From CAZOZZ01 sp965247425 (GTDB lineage: Bacteria; Acidobacteriota; Terriglobia; 20CM-2-55-15): a stretch of 64,000 nucleotides of DNA. The notes below the pieces were generated by a model that was not told the origin of the DNA, did not search any database, and saw only the letters and a list, made by a program, of their open reading frames with translations. This document shows, in pieces, positions 51,629-60,208 of this stretch. The stretch spans positions 4,774,001 to 4,838,000 of the forward strand of contig OZ252023.1 of NCBI GenBank assembly GCA_965247425.1, written 5' to 3'. How positions within the stretch are numbered: the stretch's first letter is position 1; every line of letters starts with the position of its first letter. A program made the translations under genes and the position numbers.

Positions 51629-54001
51629 ATGCATATCTGGCAGGACATTCGATACGGGACCCGCGTGCTGATCAAGAGCCCGGGTTTCGCCGCAACCGCG
51701 ATTCTGACGCTCACACTGGGCATCGGCGGAACGGCCACCGTCTTTACGATCGTCAACAGCGTGTTGCTCGAACCTTTGCCGCTGGCGAATCCGGACGAGC
51801 TTGTCATGGTGTGGGAAACCGAACCCACCGAGACGCTGCGCCGCGTCCCCCCCAGAGATTTCGTAGAATGGCGCGACGAGAACTCGGTGTTCGAGAGTCT
51901 TGCGGGTTTCGAACGCGGTCGAAACGAGCTTGCCCACACCGAACGGGCGGAAACCGTCGAAGTCGGGTACGTCTCCCCGGCATTCTTTCCGTTGTTCCGT
52001 GTCCGTCCCGCGATGGGCCGAACGTTCGTGGCCGAAGAGGAAGCGCCCGGCAGGGCGGCGGTCGCGGTGATCAGCCACGAATTCTGGCGAAGTCATTTCG
52101 GCAGCGACCCGGAAGTCATCGGAAAAGACGTGGAGCTGTCGAACAACCTGAAGATGAGGGTTGTCGGGGTGCTGCCCGCCGGAGTCCGCCTTCCCGACAA
52201 GGCCATTCCGATATGGACGCCATTGCCCATTGAGCCTGGCGCCGTGAGCGGACGGGAACCGAGCCTGGAAGTTTATGCCAGGCTTCGACCCGAAGCGACG
52301 ATAGAGGCCGCCAGCATCGAGCTCGAAACTATCGCCGCCCGGCTCGAACAGATCTATCCCGAGACCAACAGCGGCGTCGGGGTCACCCTTGTTTCCCTGC
52401 TGGAACAACGCGTCGGTCGCGCCAGGGCAACGCTGGTCGTTTTTCTCGGGGCGATTGTCAGCGTTCTGCTCATCGGGGTGCTCAACCTTGTTCACCTCCA
52501 AATGGCCCGCGGCGCACGTAGAGAAAGGGAGATGTCGATTCGGGCCGCTCTCGGGGCACATCGAGGCAGGTTGCTCGGCCAACTTCTGACCGAAGCCATG
52601 TTGCTCGCTCTGGCAGGCGGCGCTGCCGGCCTTCTGCTGAGTGTCTGGAGCATGGATGCGTTGCTCGCCCACCTGCCCTACAGCATTCCACGGCAAGCGG
52701 ATATCGGAATCGATCGCACGGTCCTTCTGGTGTCATTCCTGATGTCGGCAGGCGCGGGAGTCGCGGTGTGCCTGATCCCCGGCTTTCGAGTTTCCAGGTC
52801 CGATCTCCATCAAGCGTTGAAGGGAAGGACGTCCTCGTGGGCGCGCCATTCCTGGCAGAGGGACGGACTGGTCGTCCTGGAAACCGCGCTGGCACTGATC
52901 CTGTTGATGGGCGCCGGCCTGTTGACCCACAGCTTCTGGCTGCTGAGGTCGGTCGATCCGGACTTCGACCCCCAGGGCCTCGTCACCGCCCGGGTCCAAC
53001 TTCCGGAAACTTACTCGGAACGCTCACAACAGACATTGTTCTACAACCAGGCGGCAGACCGCCTGGAAGCATTAAAGGGAACGGATCTCGCCGCAGTCAC
53101 GGCCGGTCTCCCCCTGGAACGAACGGCGTTGACGCCGGTGACGGCTGAAGGTCAGTTTGGTGCGGTTACGCGCACGGTCAGTTTTCGGGGCGTCAGCCCC
53201 TCATACTTCGAGACAATGGGAATCGGCCTGGTCTCCGGCCAGACCCTCGGCGAAGGTCCCGAGGGAGGTGTCCTGGTCGGAGAGCTGCTGGCCCGTCGTC
53301 TGTGGCCGGGGGAAAACCCGATCGGGAAACGCATCAAACGGGGGAACCGAGAAAGCTCCGCGCCCTGGCTCACCGTTGTCGGTGTCGCGAGCGAAGTCCG
53401 ACAGCAAGGCCTTCAGTACGAACTGCTTTCCGACTTGTACTTGCCTCTGGAACTGGATGTCGGCAAGAGCATGGTGGTCGCGGTTCGTACAAATCTCAGC
53501 ACCGAAGTCGCAGGCAGAGCCCTGGGAAACGTCATTGAATCCCTGGAACCGAAAGCGACATTCCAGATCCACGACATGCGTGCGATCATCGACGGCACCA
53601 TCGCACCGCAACGTTTTCAGACGATGGTCCTCGTGAGTTTTTCGGTTGCTGGCATCCTCCTGGCCATGATCGGCATCTACGGCGTCATCTCCTATACGAC
53701 GACGGGCCGGACGCACGAGATCGGAGTTCGGATGGCGCTGGGTGCGCGTCGCGGGCAGATCCTGGCCCTGGTTCTCAGGCAGGGCGTTCCCCCGGCGCTG
53801 GTCGGAATCATCATCGGACTGGGCGCATCGGTGGGACTCAGCCACCTCCTGACCAGCCTCATGTTCGGCATCACCGCAAACGATCCGCCGACCTATGTCG
53901 CCGTTTTGGCCGTCGCCGCGGTCGTAATTTTCCTGGCCTGCTATCTTCCATCCCGACGGGCTATGGATGTGAACCCGATGGAGATTCTTCGCGACGAATA
54001 A
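51629..54001 (+). CDS. ADOP-type ABC transporter permease (MacB/FtsX family)
   Basis: This 790-residue intact member is the third of its family in the window. It has a short lead (MHIWQDIRYGTRVLIKSPGF), TM1 (TLTLGIGGTATVFTIVNSVL), a MacB periplasmic domain with FRVRPAMGRTFVAEEE, FtsX block 1 (about 270-400) and a second half that repeats the plan, ending in block 2 with GRTHEIGVRMALGARRGQIL. No ATPase is adjacent. The next gene starts 26 nt after its stop, so an acetyltransferase and a kinase may share its transcript. Confidence 0.9.
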   Translation: MHIWQDIRYGTRVLIKSPGFAATAILTLTLGIGGTATVFTIVNSVLLEPLPLANPDELVMVWETEPTETLRRVPPRDFVEWRDENSVFESLAGFERGRNELAHTERAETVEVGYVSPAFFPLFRVRPAMGRTFVAEEEAPGRAAVAVISHEFWRSHFGSDPEVIGKDVELSNNLKMRVVGVLPAGVRLPDKAIPIWTPLPIEPGAVSGREPSLEVYARLRPEATIEAASIELETIAARLEQIYPETNSGVGVTLVSLLEQRVGRARATLVVFLGAIVSVLLIGVLNLVHLQMARGARREREMSIRAALGAHRGRLLGQLLTEAMLLALAGGAAGLLLSVWSMDALLAHLPYSIPRQADIGIDRTVLLVSFLMSAGAGVAVCLIPGFRVSRSDLHQALKGRTSSWARHSWQRDGLVVLETALALILLMGAGLLTHSFWLLRSVDPDFDPQGLVTARVQLPETYSERSQQTLFYNQAADRLEALKGTDLAAVTAGLPLERTALTPVTAEGQFGAVTRTVSFRGVSPSYFETMGIGLVSGQTLGEGPEGGVLVGELLARRLWPGENPIGKRIKRGNRESSAPWLTVVGVASEVRQQGLQYELLSDLYLPLELDVGKSMVVAVRTNLSTEVAGRALGNVIESLEPKATFQIHDMRAIIDGTIAPQRFQTMVLVSFSVAGILLAMIGIYGVISYTTTGRTHEIGVRMALGARRGQILALVLRQGVPPALVGIIIGLGASVGLSHLLTSLMFGITANDPPTYVAVLAVAAVVIFLACYLPSRRAMDVNPMEILRDE

Positions 54002-54026
54002 CGTGCGAGTATCGAGCTACCCCGCA

Positions 54027-54497
54027 ATGAAAAACGTAAACCTGGAACTCCGCGATTCCACCGAAGGCGATTTCGATTTCCTTTATCGACTCCACCGGGA
54101 AACCCTGCGTCCTTACGTACGTGATGCCGAAGCATGGGACGAGACGTGGCAGCTAGAGAATTTCCGAAAGCATTTCAGTCCCGTCAACCAACGAGTTATC
54201 CAGCGTTCCGGGACCGACATCGGTTCCATCACCGTCGAAGACCACGGTGACTTTCTTGTTCTGGACAATATCGCTCTTCTGCCCGCCTACCGCGGTCAGG
54301 GCACAGGAAGGATGTGGATCGAAGAAACGCTCGATACCGCATCTCAAAGGGGGATTCCGGTGCGGCTGAACGTCCTGAAGGCCAATCCAGCCTGGAAGCT
54401 GTACAGAAAGCTGGGGTTCCGGGTGACCAAAGAGGATCGTCACCGTTACTTTATGGAGGCCGCACCCAGGAAGGCGACACCAGGCGGAGACGAATGA
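54027..54497 (+). CDS. GNAT-family N-acetyltransferase
   Basis: This 156-residue protein starts at the ATG at 54027; a GTG at 54003 would add eight residues. The acetyl-CoA loop is LLPAYRGQGTGRMWI (about 85-100), preceded by the strand DFLVLDNIA and followed by VRLNVLKANPAWKLYRKLGF, all typical. The start LELRDSTEGDFDFLYRLHRE marks a RimI-like subgroup. The acceptor is unknown. Its stop overlaps the ATG of the next gene (ATGA), so it is coupled to the interrupted kinase. Confidence 0.9.
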   Translation: MKNVNLELRDSTEGDFDFLYRLHRETLRPYVRDAEAWDETWQLENFRKHFSPVNQRVIQRSGTDIGSITVEDHGDFLVLDNIALLPAYRGQGTGRMWIEETLDTASQRGIPVRLNVLKANPAWKLYRKLGFRVTKEDRHRYFMEAAPRKATPGGDE

Positions 54498-54785
54498 AAC
54501 GGTCGGACATGATCGAGGAAATCTCGTCACTGATCGTTTTGATCGAACGGCCACACCCCATCCGTGTCGCTATCGACGGCGTGGATGCGGCAGGCAAGAC
54601 CACACTGGCCGACGAATTGGCCGGCCCAATCCGAACTCGAGGACGAGCGGTCATCCGAGCTTCAGTTGATGGCTTCCACAACCCACGACACATCCGATAC
54701 CGGCTCGGAGCGGACTCACCAGAGGGTTACTATCGGGATTCTTTTGACTACGAAACGCTGAAGGCAGTTCTTCTGGACCCTCTAG

Positions 54786-56523
54786 CCCGGATGGATCACC
54801 AATCGGAGAATCGATCGGTGTTCGGATACGAGAAGCGATTTGCGGCGAGACTTGGAGCTGAGAGTGAGCGAGCCGTGGACATTGGCGGATTTTGAGCCTG
54901 TGACACGGCGACATTTGGCGGGAGATCGGCATGAATGGGCGAGTGCAGGCAGGCCTCGCCGGGAGGCAGATGAGAGGCGCTGTTTTTCGGATCTGAAGGT
55001 TCGGTGTCGTCAGCAACGAAGCGGAATTGATTGCAGGTTTCTCACTATGAGAGCAAAGACGTCGGCATAGGGATAGGCCTCCGACATCGAGATCCAGACG
55101 TTGCGGACCGTGAGGCGGATACGCGCACCGATCTTAAGAAGCTTCAGACGGATGGTTCCGCATTGGGCATGGGCCATCGCGGTATCTTTGAGACCGAGAC
55201 GACGCAACGCCTGCATAAGCATGTAGGCGGCTGAGGACAGATACAGTCGGAGCTGATTGGCGCGCATGGTTCCCGCACTGGTGCGGTCGGCAAATAGATC
55301 CAGTTGCTGTTCTTTGATCCGGTTCTCCATGTCGCCGCGTGCGCAATAGAAATCTTCGTAGAGCGCTTGGGCTCCGAGTCGTTCCGGTGGCAGTGAGGTC
55401 ACCACGAATCGGGGATTGGCGCCCTTGGCCAGGAACTCGGCTTTGCCAACAACGCGACGAGTGCGGCTCCAGCTCTTTCGAGTCCGGTACAGGAAATCCT
55501 TAAACACTCGTGCCGATTTCCCAGTGGTCTGAAACTCCGCTTCAGCCTGAATCATCTGGTCAGCGATCTCTCGCTTGAGGCGGTCGTTCTTGGCCAACCC
55601 CATCACATAATCGATCTGGTGGGTTTCACACCAGTCCAGTAATGCATCCCGGCAGAATCCGGAATCGGCCCGAATGATGATCGACACGTCCGGCCAGCTC
55701 TGACGGATCTGGCCGACGATACGTTCCAATTCATCGACTGATCCTGCCGCCCCATCGATATTGGACGGGCGCAGCCGAGCGCACAACAGATGCTCTCCAC
55801 AGAAGATGTACAAGGGCAGATAGCAGTAGTTGCGGTAGTAGCCGTGAAAGAACCGGCCTTCCTGTTGACCATGGATCGGATCATCGGTCGCGTCCAGATC
55901 CAGAACGATCTCTTCGGGCGCCGTGTTGTTATGGGCTGCCACAAACGCATCGACCATCCAACGATCGATCTTGTCCCCATCCATAGCGATCTTCTTGTAC
56001 CGCTCCTGGTCGCCGACTTCGGCGCCGGTCAACTCCAATCGGTTTAGCGTGCTCTTGCCCGCCAACGCCTTTCCCCAGTCGCCGGCCTGTCGTCGATTCG
56101 TTCCCAGCGGATCCGCTTTGTCCACCGCCAACGCAAGCATCGGGTCGGTCCGTAACTGATCGTGATCGTTCAGGTCTTCATATCCCAGGCACAGCCCGTA
56201 GACCCGCTGTCCCAACAGCTCCTTCACGGTGTGTTCGATCAACCGTTGGTCGCGATGATCGCTAAAACACCCCGCCAATCCATCGATCAAACCGGTCCGC
56301 TTTTCGACTTCACGCAGCAGCAGAACTCCAGCGTCAGACGTGATCTTGCCGCCGTCGAAACGCGCCTTCATTTTTCGTTGAAGAAGTCCGTGAAATTCGA
56401 ACGTGGTTTGTTTACACTCTGTACTCATAAGGGCCGCCTCCGTTTGGTTTCTGAACCGTTCTCGACAAACGATTTATGCCAAACAGGGCGGCCTTTTCTG
56501 GTCCTTTCGGTGATTTATGCGGG
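54786..56523 (-). mobile_element. IS1380-family insertion sequence with CTAG target duplication
   Basis: The 1738-bp element has ends CCCGGATGGATCACC (left) and, in reverse, CCCGCATAAATCACC (right), followed by a further matching GGA. It is flanked by CTAG at 54782-54785 and 56524-56527, a perfect 4-bp duplication; 4-bp duplications are usual for this family. One transposase gene lies inside, with about 224 nt of non-coding sequence after it. Confidence 0.9.
55010..56428 (-). CDS. IS1380-family transposase
   Basis: This 472-residue DDE transposase has the catalytic Asp in VLDLDATDDPIHGQQEG (about 160), Asp in IIIRADSGFCRDALLDWCE (about 250) and Glu in YCARGDMENRIKEQQLDLFA (about 365), the IS1380 pattern. 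The start MSTECKQTTFEFHGLLQRKM is usual for the family. It looks intact and may be active. It sits in the kinase gene in the opposite direction. Confidence 0.92.
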   Translation of the reverse strand: MSTECKQTTFEFHGLLQRKMKARFDGGKITSDAGVLLLREVEKRTGLIDGLAGCFSDHRDQRLIEHTVKELLGQRVYGLCLGYEDLNDHDQLRTDPMLALAVDKADPLGTNRRQAGDWGKALAGKSTLNRLELTGAEVGDQERYKKIAMDGDKIDRWMVDAFVAAHNNTAPEEIVLDLDATDDPIHGQQEGRFFHGYYRNYCYLPLYIFCGEHLLCARLRPSNIDGAAGSVDELERIVGQIRQSWPDVSIIIRADSGFCRDALLDWCETHQIDYVMGLAKNDRLKREIADQMIQAEAEFQTTGKSARVFKDFLYRTRKSWSRTRRVVGKAEFLAKGANPRFVVTSLPPERLGAQALYEDFYCARGDMENRIKEQQLDLFADRTSAGTMRANQLRLYLSSAAYMLMQALRRLGLKDTAMAHAQCGTIRLKLLKIGARIRLTVRNVWISMSEAYPYADVFALIVRNLQSIPLRC

Positions 56524-56823
56524 CTAGGAGCCCGTGGTGGAAGTCTGTAGGGTCGCGTTACGAGCGCCATGGGGCTGGATGCAAGGCGCCACGACGACGG
56601 CGATGGTTCCCATCGAAGACGTCGATGCTCTTCATCGATCTAGGAGTGGCAACGCCGCAGCTGGCCCCATGCCGTCGTAACCCGTAGGGCGCAGGGGTCT
56701 TCGGGCCACAGGCTTTGTCATTCGTCGGTCACGATGACAAAGCATCGTTCCGCTCCTCATTTCGCGCCTGTGACCCGAATACCCCTGGGCGCGGCCCTAC
56801 AGACTTCCACCACGGGCTCCTGG
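56524..56823. repeat. MITE-like element, family A, copy 2, next to IS1380
   Basis: It is about 300 bp, in the reverse orientation to copies 1 and 3. The left end is CTAGGAGCCCGTGGTGGAAG, the right end its inverted form, ending CTGG instead of CTAG. The left CTAG is at the same time the right target duplicate of the IS1380 element, so the insertion sequence seems to have entered the end of an earlier MITE. Confidence 0.87.
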
Positions 56824-57316
56824 GCCCCGGAGGCTCCCTCGAATATCGGTCGGCTGCATTCGACTACCGGACCGACTCCAGGGTGACGGCTCCCATGCTC
56901 CGGGCACCTCGGGACGCCGTGCTGCTGTTCGACGGTATTTTTCTGCAACGCCAGGAACTGGGTCACTGTTGGGACTTGACGATCTTTGTTGAAGCGAGCT
57001 TCGAGGTAACCTTCTGCAGAAGTCGAGAGCGGGCCGGCGAGGAGTCCGGTAACGATGATGCAATCCGGACCGCACACGGTCGCCGCTATGTGCCCGGACA
57101 ACGTCTCTACCTGAACGAGTGTCGGCCGGCGGAACGGGCCGACATCCTTGTCGATAACAACGATCTGCGGACCCCTTCGATTCGCCACCGGTCGGCCAAC
57201 GCCGACAGCACATTGATCCAATGAGTCCGTACCACTTCGATCCGAAGAGTCAGGCAAATGATGGAAGCCGAATCTGGGAAGAAGGAGAACTGGCGGTGGT
57301 GGCGGCCGATAGGTCC

Positions 57317-57697
57317 CTATAAGCGAAGGTCGGCCGGCTGATATCCGGGTATGCGGACAGGAGCAAACTGGAGTTCGGTGTCCTCGATCCAACGCCGGGC
57401 ATCGGAGCCCAAGACCTGGACCAGATACTGTTCGGGTACGTCGTCTTCCACATCACCGACCCGCAGGCCCAGGATGACGCCCAACATGTCGTCGTCGCTG
57501 TCGAGAACGGTTTTGTGTAGTCGAACAAAGTCTCCGCGTACGAAACGAGCGATGACGCACCTCCCATTGATCCGGTAGCGGAGAATCCGCTTCCTGTTCG
57601 TTGTATCGGCGAAAGCGAGAAAGGCTTTAGCAATATATCGACGATCGTCACTAATGTTTGTAAACGGTCGGCCCGCCTGATATGTTTTTCGTACCAC
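57317..57697 (-). CDS. Hypothetical protein of unknown function
   Basis: The GTG at 57697 gives 126 residues; the frame extends farther upstream but overlaps the divergent gene. The sequence is well balanced (RRYIAKAFLAFADTTNRKRI, then RINGRCVIARFVRGDFVRLH, LGVILGLRVGDVEDDVPEQY), with no signal peptide or membrane helix. The regular mix of charged and hydrophobic residues argues for a real protein. I do not recognise a family. Confidence 0.55.
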   Translation of the reverse strand: MVRKTYQAGRPFTNISDDRRYIAKAFLAFADTTNRKRILRYRINGRCVIARFVRGDFVRLHKTVLDSDDDMLGVILGLRVGDVEDDVPEQYLVQVLGSDARRWIEDTELQFAPVRIPGYQPADLRL

Positions 57698-57715
57698 GTT
57701 TTCCGGAGTGCACTG

Positions 57716-58219
57716 ATGCATCGAACGGCAGTTGTTGTTGCAATCGTTCCGACTTTGTCCACGATGGCCTTCTCTGGCCAGGATTCGCAAAAATCAGATG
57801 GTGATAACATCCGGGTCGTCAGCGTCGGCGAGATCACGAAGATCGATGCGGAAACAGGATCGTTCCAGTTGAAGAGCCGGGTGCCTGAGGCGACATCTAC
57901 GGGCGGCAGGCTCGGCGGATGGCGCGGTGAAGTCCATGTCGGCATCAGCATCGGTGGAGGTGGGCGGAGGCCGGAAACAAGGGGACCTACCGATCCCCCC
58001 TGGCTTCCGATACCCGATGCCCTTCCACGCCCGGCTCGTTCCGTTCGCTACACGACGACGAAAGTGTCGACAACCGAACAAACCGTTTTCATGCAGGACG
58101 GAAAAAAGATCGCCTTTGACGTCCTAAAAGTCGGCAATCGAGTCACCGTCACCGGCATACCCCAGGGCGAAGACGTGGAAGCCACCGAAATAAAACGGCA
58201 GAGACCCGTTCTGAACTAG
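57716..58219 (+). CDS. Secreted protein with a DUF5666-like C-terminal domain
   Basis: This 167-residue protein starts at the ATG at 57716 with a short signal-like stretch (VVVAIVPTLSTMAFSG). The N-terminal part has VVSVGEITKIDAETGSFQLK. A Gly/Arg/Pro-rich middle follows, then VRYTTTKVSTTEQTVFMQDG and VLKVGNRVTVTGIPQGEDVE, the small OB-like DUF5666 pattern of 'setting, value, rule' strands. Its function is unknown. It is divergent from the hypothetical gene at 57317. Confidence 0.75.
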   Translation: MHRTAVVVAIVPTLSTMAFSGQDSQKSDGDNIRVVSVGEITKIDAETGSFQLKSRVPEATSTGGRLGGWRGEVHVGISIGGGGRRPETRGPTDPPWLPIPDALPRPARSVRYTTTKVSTTEQTVFMQDGKKIAFDVLKVGNRVTVTGIPQGEDVEATEIKRQRPVLN

Positions 58220-58303
58220 CCTTTCCGCACAGTTCACACCCAGCCCGACTACAAGACGACCTTCTTTTCGACTATGATGCTGTCTCTATCAAGGAGGCCG
58301 TGA

Positions 58304-60016
58304 ATGGGACGTTACAGAAGCGAAAACTGGTTCGCCCGGGACGATGTAAACGGATTCATGCACCGAGCGTGGATCCGGTCGGAAGGCTTCACCGAAGAGG
58401 TTTTCAAGGGCCGGCCGGTGATCGGGATTGCCAACAGTTGGAGTGAGTTGAACAACTGCAACTCCCACCTGAGAATAGTGGCCGAAGCGGTCAAGAGGGG
58501 TGTATGGCAGGCCGGTGGATTCCCGCTGGAGTTCCCGGTCATCTCTCTGGGCGAGGCCCTGATGAAACCCACGGCCATGCTCTACCGCAACCTGATGGCC
58601 ATGGACGTGGAAGAGAACATCCGGGGCTATCCTCTCGACGGTGTCGTGATGCTGGGCGGATGTGACAAAACCGTCCCCGCACCCTTGATGGGAGCAGCCA
58701 GCGCAAACATCCCGTCACTGATGGTAACGGGCGGCCCCATGTTGAACGGTCACTGGGCCGGCAAAGAAGTCGGAGTTTCCGACTGCTGGCGAATCCACGA
58801 CGAACTTCGGGCCGGACGGATGACCGAAGAAGAAGTGGCCGAGGTGGAGAGTTGTCTGAGCAGAAGTTCCGGACATTGCCAGGTGATGGGCACCGCGTCG
58901 ACCATGGCCTGCATGACCGAGGCCCTCGGCATGACGCTCCCCGGGGCAGCGGCGGTGCCAGCGGCGGACTCCAGACGCAACCAGATCGCGGAAGCCGCCG
59001 GACGCCAGATCGTTCAACTCGTCAATGACGACATCAAGCCCTCCGACATCCTGACCCGCAAGGCCTTTGAAAACGCGATCCGCGTCCTGCATGCCATCAG
59101 CGGATCGACGAACGCCGTGATCCACCTCATCGCAATCGCGGGCCGTGTCGGCGTCGATCTTCCACTTTCCCTGTTCGATGATCTTTCCGAATCGACGCCA
59201 TGGCTGCTCAACCTGAAGCCTGCGGGACAGTTCATGATGGAGGATTTCTTCTACGCGGGCGGTCTTCCTGCACTGATGAAGGAACTGGGCGATCTCCTCC
59301 ACCTGGACGCTCTGACCGTTTCCACCAAAACGGTCCAGGAAAACATCGCCGGGGCCCGGAACGTGAACCAGAACGTCATCGCACCTCGCGGCGAACCGCT
59401 CGGCGAGTCGCAGGGGCTGGTCGTCCTCCGCGGAAACCTCTGTCCGAACGGCGCGATCCTCAAGAGGGCAGCGGCCACCCCAGAACTCTTGCAACACGAA
59501 GGCGTGGCCATCGTCTTTGAAAATTTCGAGGAACTCCACGAGCGGATCGACGACCCCGATCTCGAAATCGACGAACACTCGGTCATGGTCATGAAGAACG
59601 GAGGACCGAAGGGCGCGCCCGGAATGCCGGAATGGGGACATCTTCCTCTGCCGAAGAAACTCCTCGAGCGAGGGGTCGACGATCTGGTCCGGATCAGCGA
59701 CGCCCGCATGAGCGGGACGTCTTACGGAACGGTGATCCTTCACGTGTCTCCTGAATCCGCAATAGGCGGCCCGCTAGCCGCCGCCCGCACCGGCGACCGC
59801 ATCCGTCTGGACACGGCCAACCGCACCCTGGACCTGCTGGTGGCGGAACGGGAGATCGAGCGCCGGGTCGAGGAGTGGAAACCCCGCGCACCGCGTTACG
59901 AACGAGGCTACGGACAACTCTTTCTGAGACATGTGTTACAGGCCGAGGAAGGGTGCGACTTCGATTTCCTGAAGGGTAGTTCCGAGGTCGAAACCTCCGC
60001 ACAAACGTACGGCTAG
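58304..60016 (+). CDS. IlvD/Edd-family dehydratase, likely sugar-acid dehydratase
   Basis: The enzyme has 570 residues and three conserved cysteines for the iron-sulfur cluster: LNNCNSHLR (about 57), MLGGCDKTVP (about 125) and SSGHCQVMGTAS (about 197). The start RSENWFARDDVNGFMHRAWI is characteristic of the arabonate/xylonate-type group rather than of IlvD proper. It would remove water from an aldonic acid to give a 2-keto-3-deoxy acid. AAGGAGG lies before the ATG. It lies next to a carboxylate transporter on the opposite strand, which fits sugar-acid use. Confidence 0.88.
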   Translation: MGRYRSENWFARDDVNGFMHRAWIRSEGFTEEVFKGRPVIGIANSWSELNNCNSHLRIVAEAVKRGVWQAGGFPLEFPVISLGEALMKPTAMLYRNLMAMDVEENIRGYPLDGVVMLGGCDKTVPAPLMGAASANIPSLMVTGGPMLNGHWAGKEVGVSDCWRIHDELRAGRMTEEEVAEVESCLSRSSGHCQVMGTASTMACMTEALGMTLPGAAAVPAADSRRNQIAEAAGRQIVQLVNDDIKPSDILTRKAFENAIRVLHAISGSTNAVIHLIAIAGRVGVDLPLSLFDDLSESTPWLLNLKPAGQFMMEDFFYAGGLPALMKELGDLLHLDALTVSTKTVQENIAGARNVNQNVIAPRGEPLGESQGLVVLRGNLCPNGAILKRAAATPELLQHEGVAIVFENFEELHERIDDPDLEIDEHSVMVMKNGGPKGAPGMPEWGHLPLPKKLLERGVDDLVRISDARMSGTSYGTVILHVSPESAIGGPLAAARTGDRIRLDTANRTLDLLVAEREIERRVEEWKPRAPRYERGYGQLFLRHVLQAEEGCDFDFLKGSSEVETSAQTYG

Positions 60017-60057
60017 ACTAGAGTCTATCTGGACGACAACCCGCAATCTTTGTTTCA

Positions 60058-60181
60058 ACGCAGAGACGCAAAGGCGCAAAGGCGCAAAGGCGCAAAGGCG
60101 CAAAAGAAGCCAAGGGAACTTAGATTTTGTAAAGTCGGGAAAGTCGACTCTCAGAACAAAAGACTCTGCGTCTTTGCGTCG
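60058..60181. repeat. Inverted repeat family F, copy 2, with tandem octamers
   Basis: The left arm (from 60058) starts CGCAGAGACGCAAAGG and contains AAAGGCGC repeated in tandem about four times (60069-60104). The right arm (60162-60181) is AGACTCTGCGTCTTTGCGTC-like. The interior shares AAGGGAACTTAGAT and a nearby AGTCGG...CTCGAC part with the copy at 61540. It lies directly before the 3' end of the transporter gene. Confidence 0.8.
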
Positions 60182-60208
60182 AAAAATCTTTGCCCGGCTT
60201 CCGCAAAC

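Larger units (their letters stand above)
54494..57224 (+). pseudogene. Uridine-kinase-like P-loop kinase gene split by IS1380 element and a MITE
   Basis: The N-terminal piece (54494-about 54785) has Walker A GVDAAGKTTLAD (about 28), VIRASVDGFHNPR and GYYRDSFDYETLKAVLLDPL. It then enters the insertion sequence and stops by chance at 54895. The C-terminal piece resumes at 56820 in frame with GPGGSLEYRSAAFDYRTDSR and continues through LLFDGIFLQRQELGHCWDL and a DYD-like end to 57224. Joined they give about 232 residues, the size of uridine kinase family proteins. The original junction would read ...LDPLGPGG.... The break is at a CTAG/CTGG site. Confidence 0.86.

Noticed and set aside
54494..54895. 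Short kinase-like protein as a functional gene
   Set aside because: It reads into the IS1380 end after residue 97 and lacks the second half of the kinase fold, which lies at 56820-57224.
56715..56819. Conserved-looking peptide (SFVGHDDKASFRSSFRA) read from the family A repeats
   Set aside because: The same peptide appears in all three copies because the DNA is repeated; it has no start signals and the element is palindromic, so it is not a gene.
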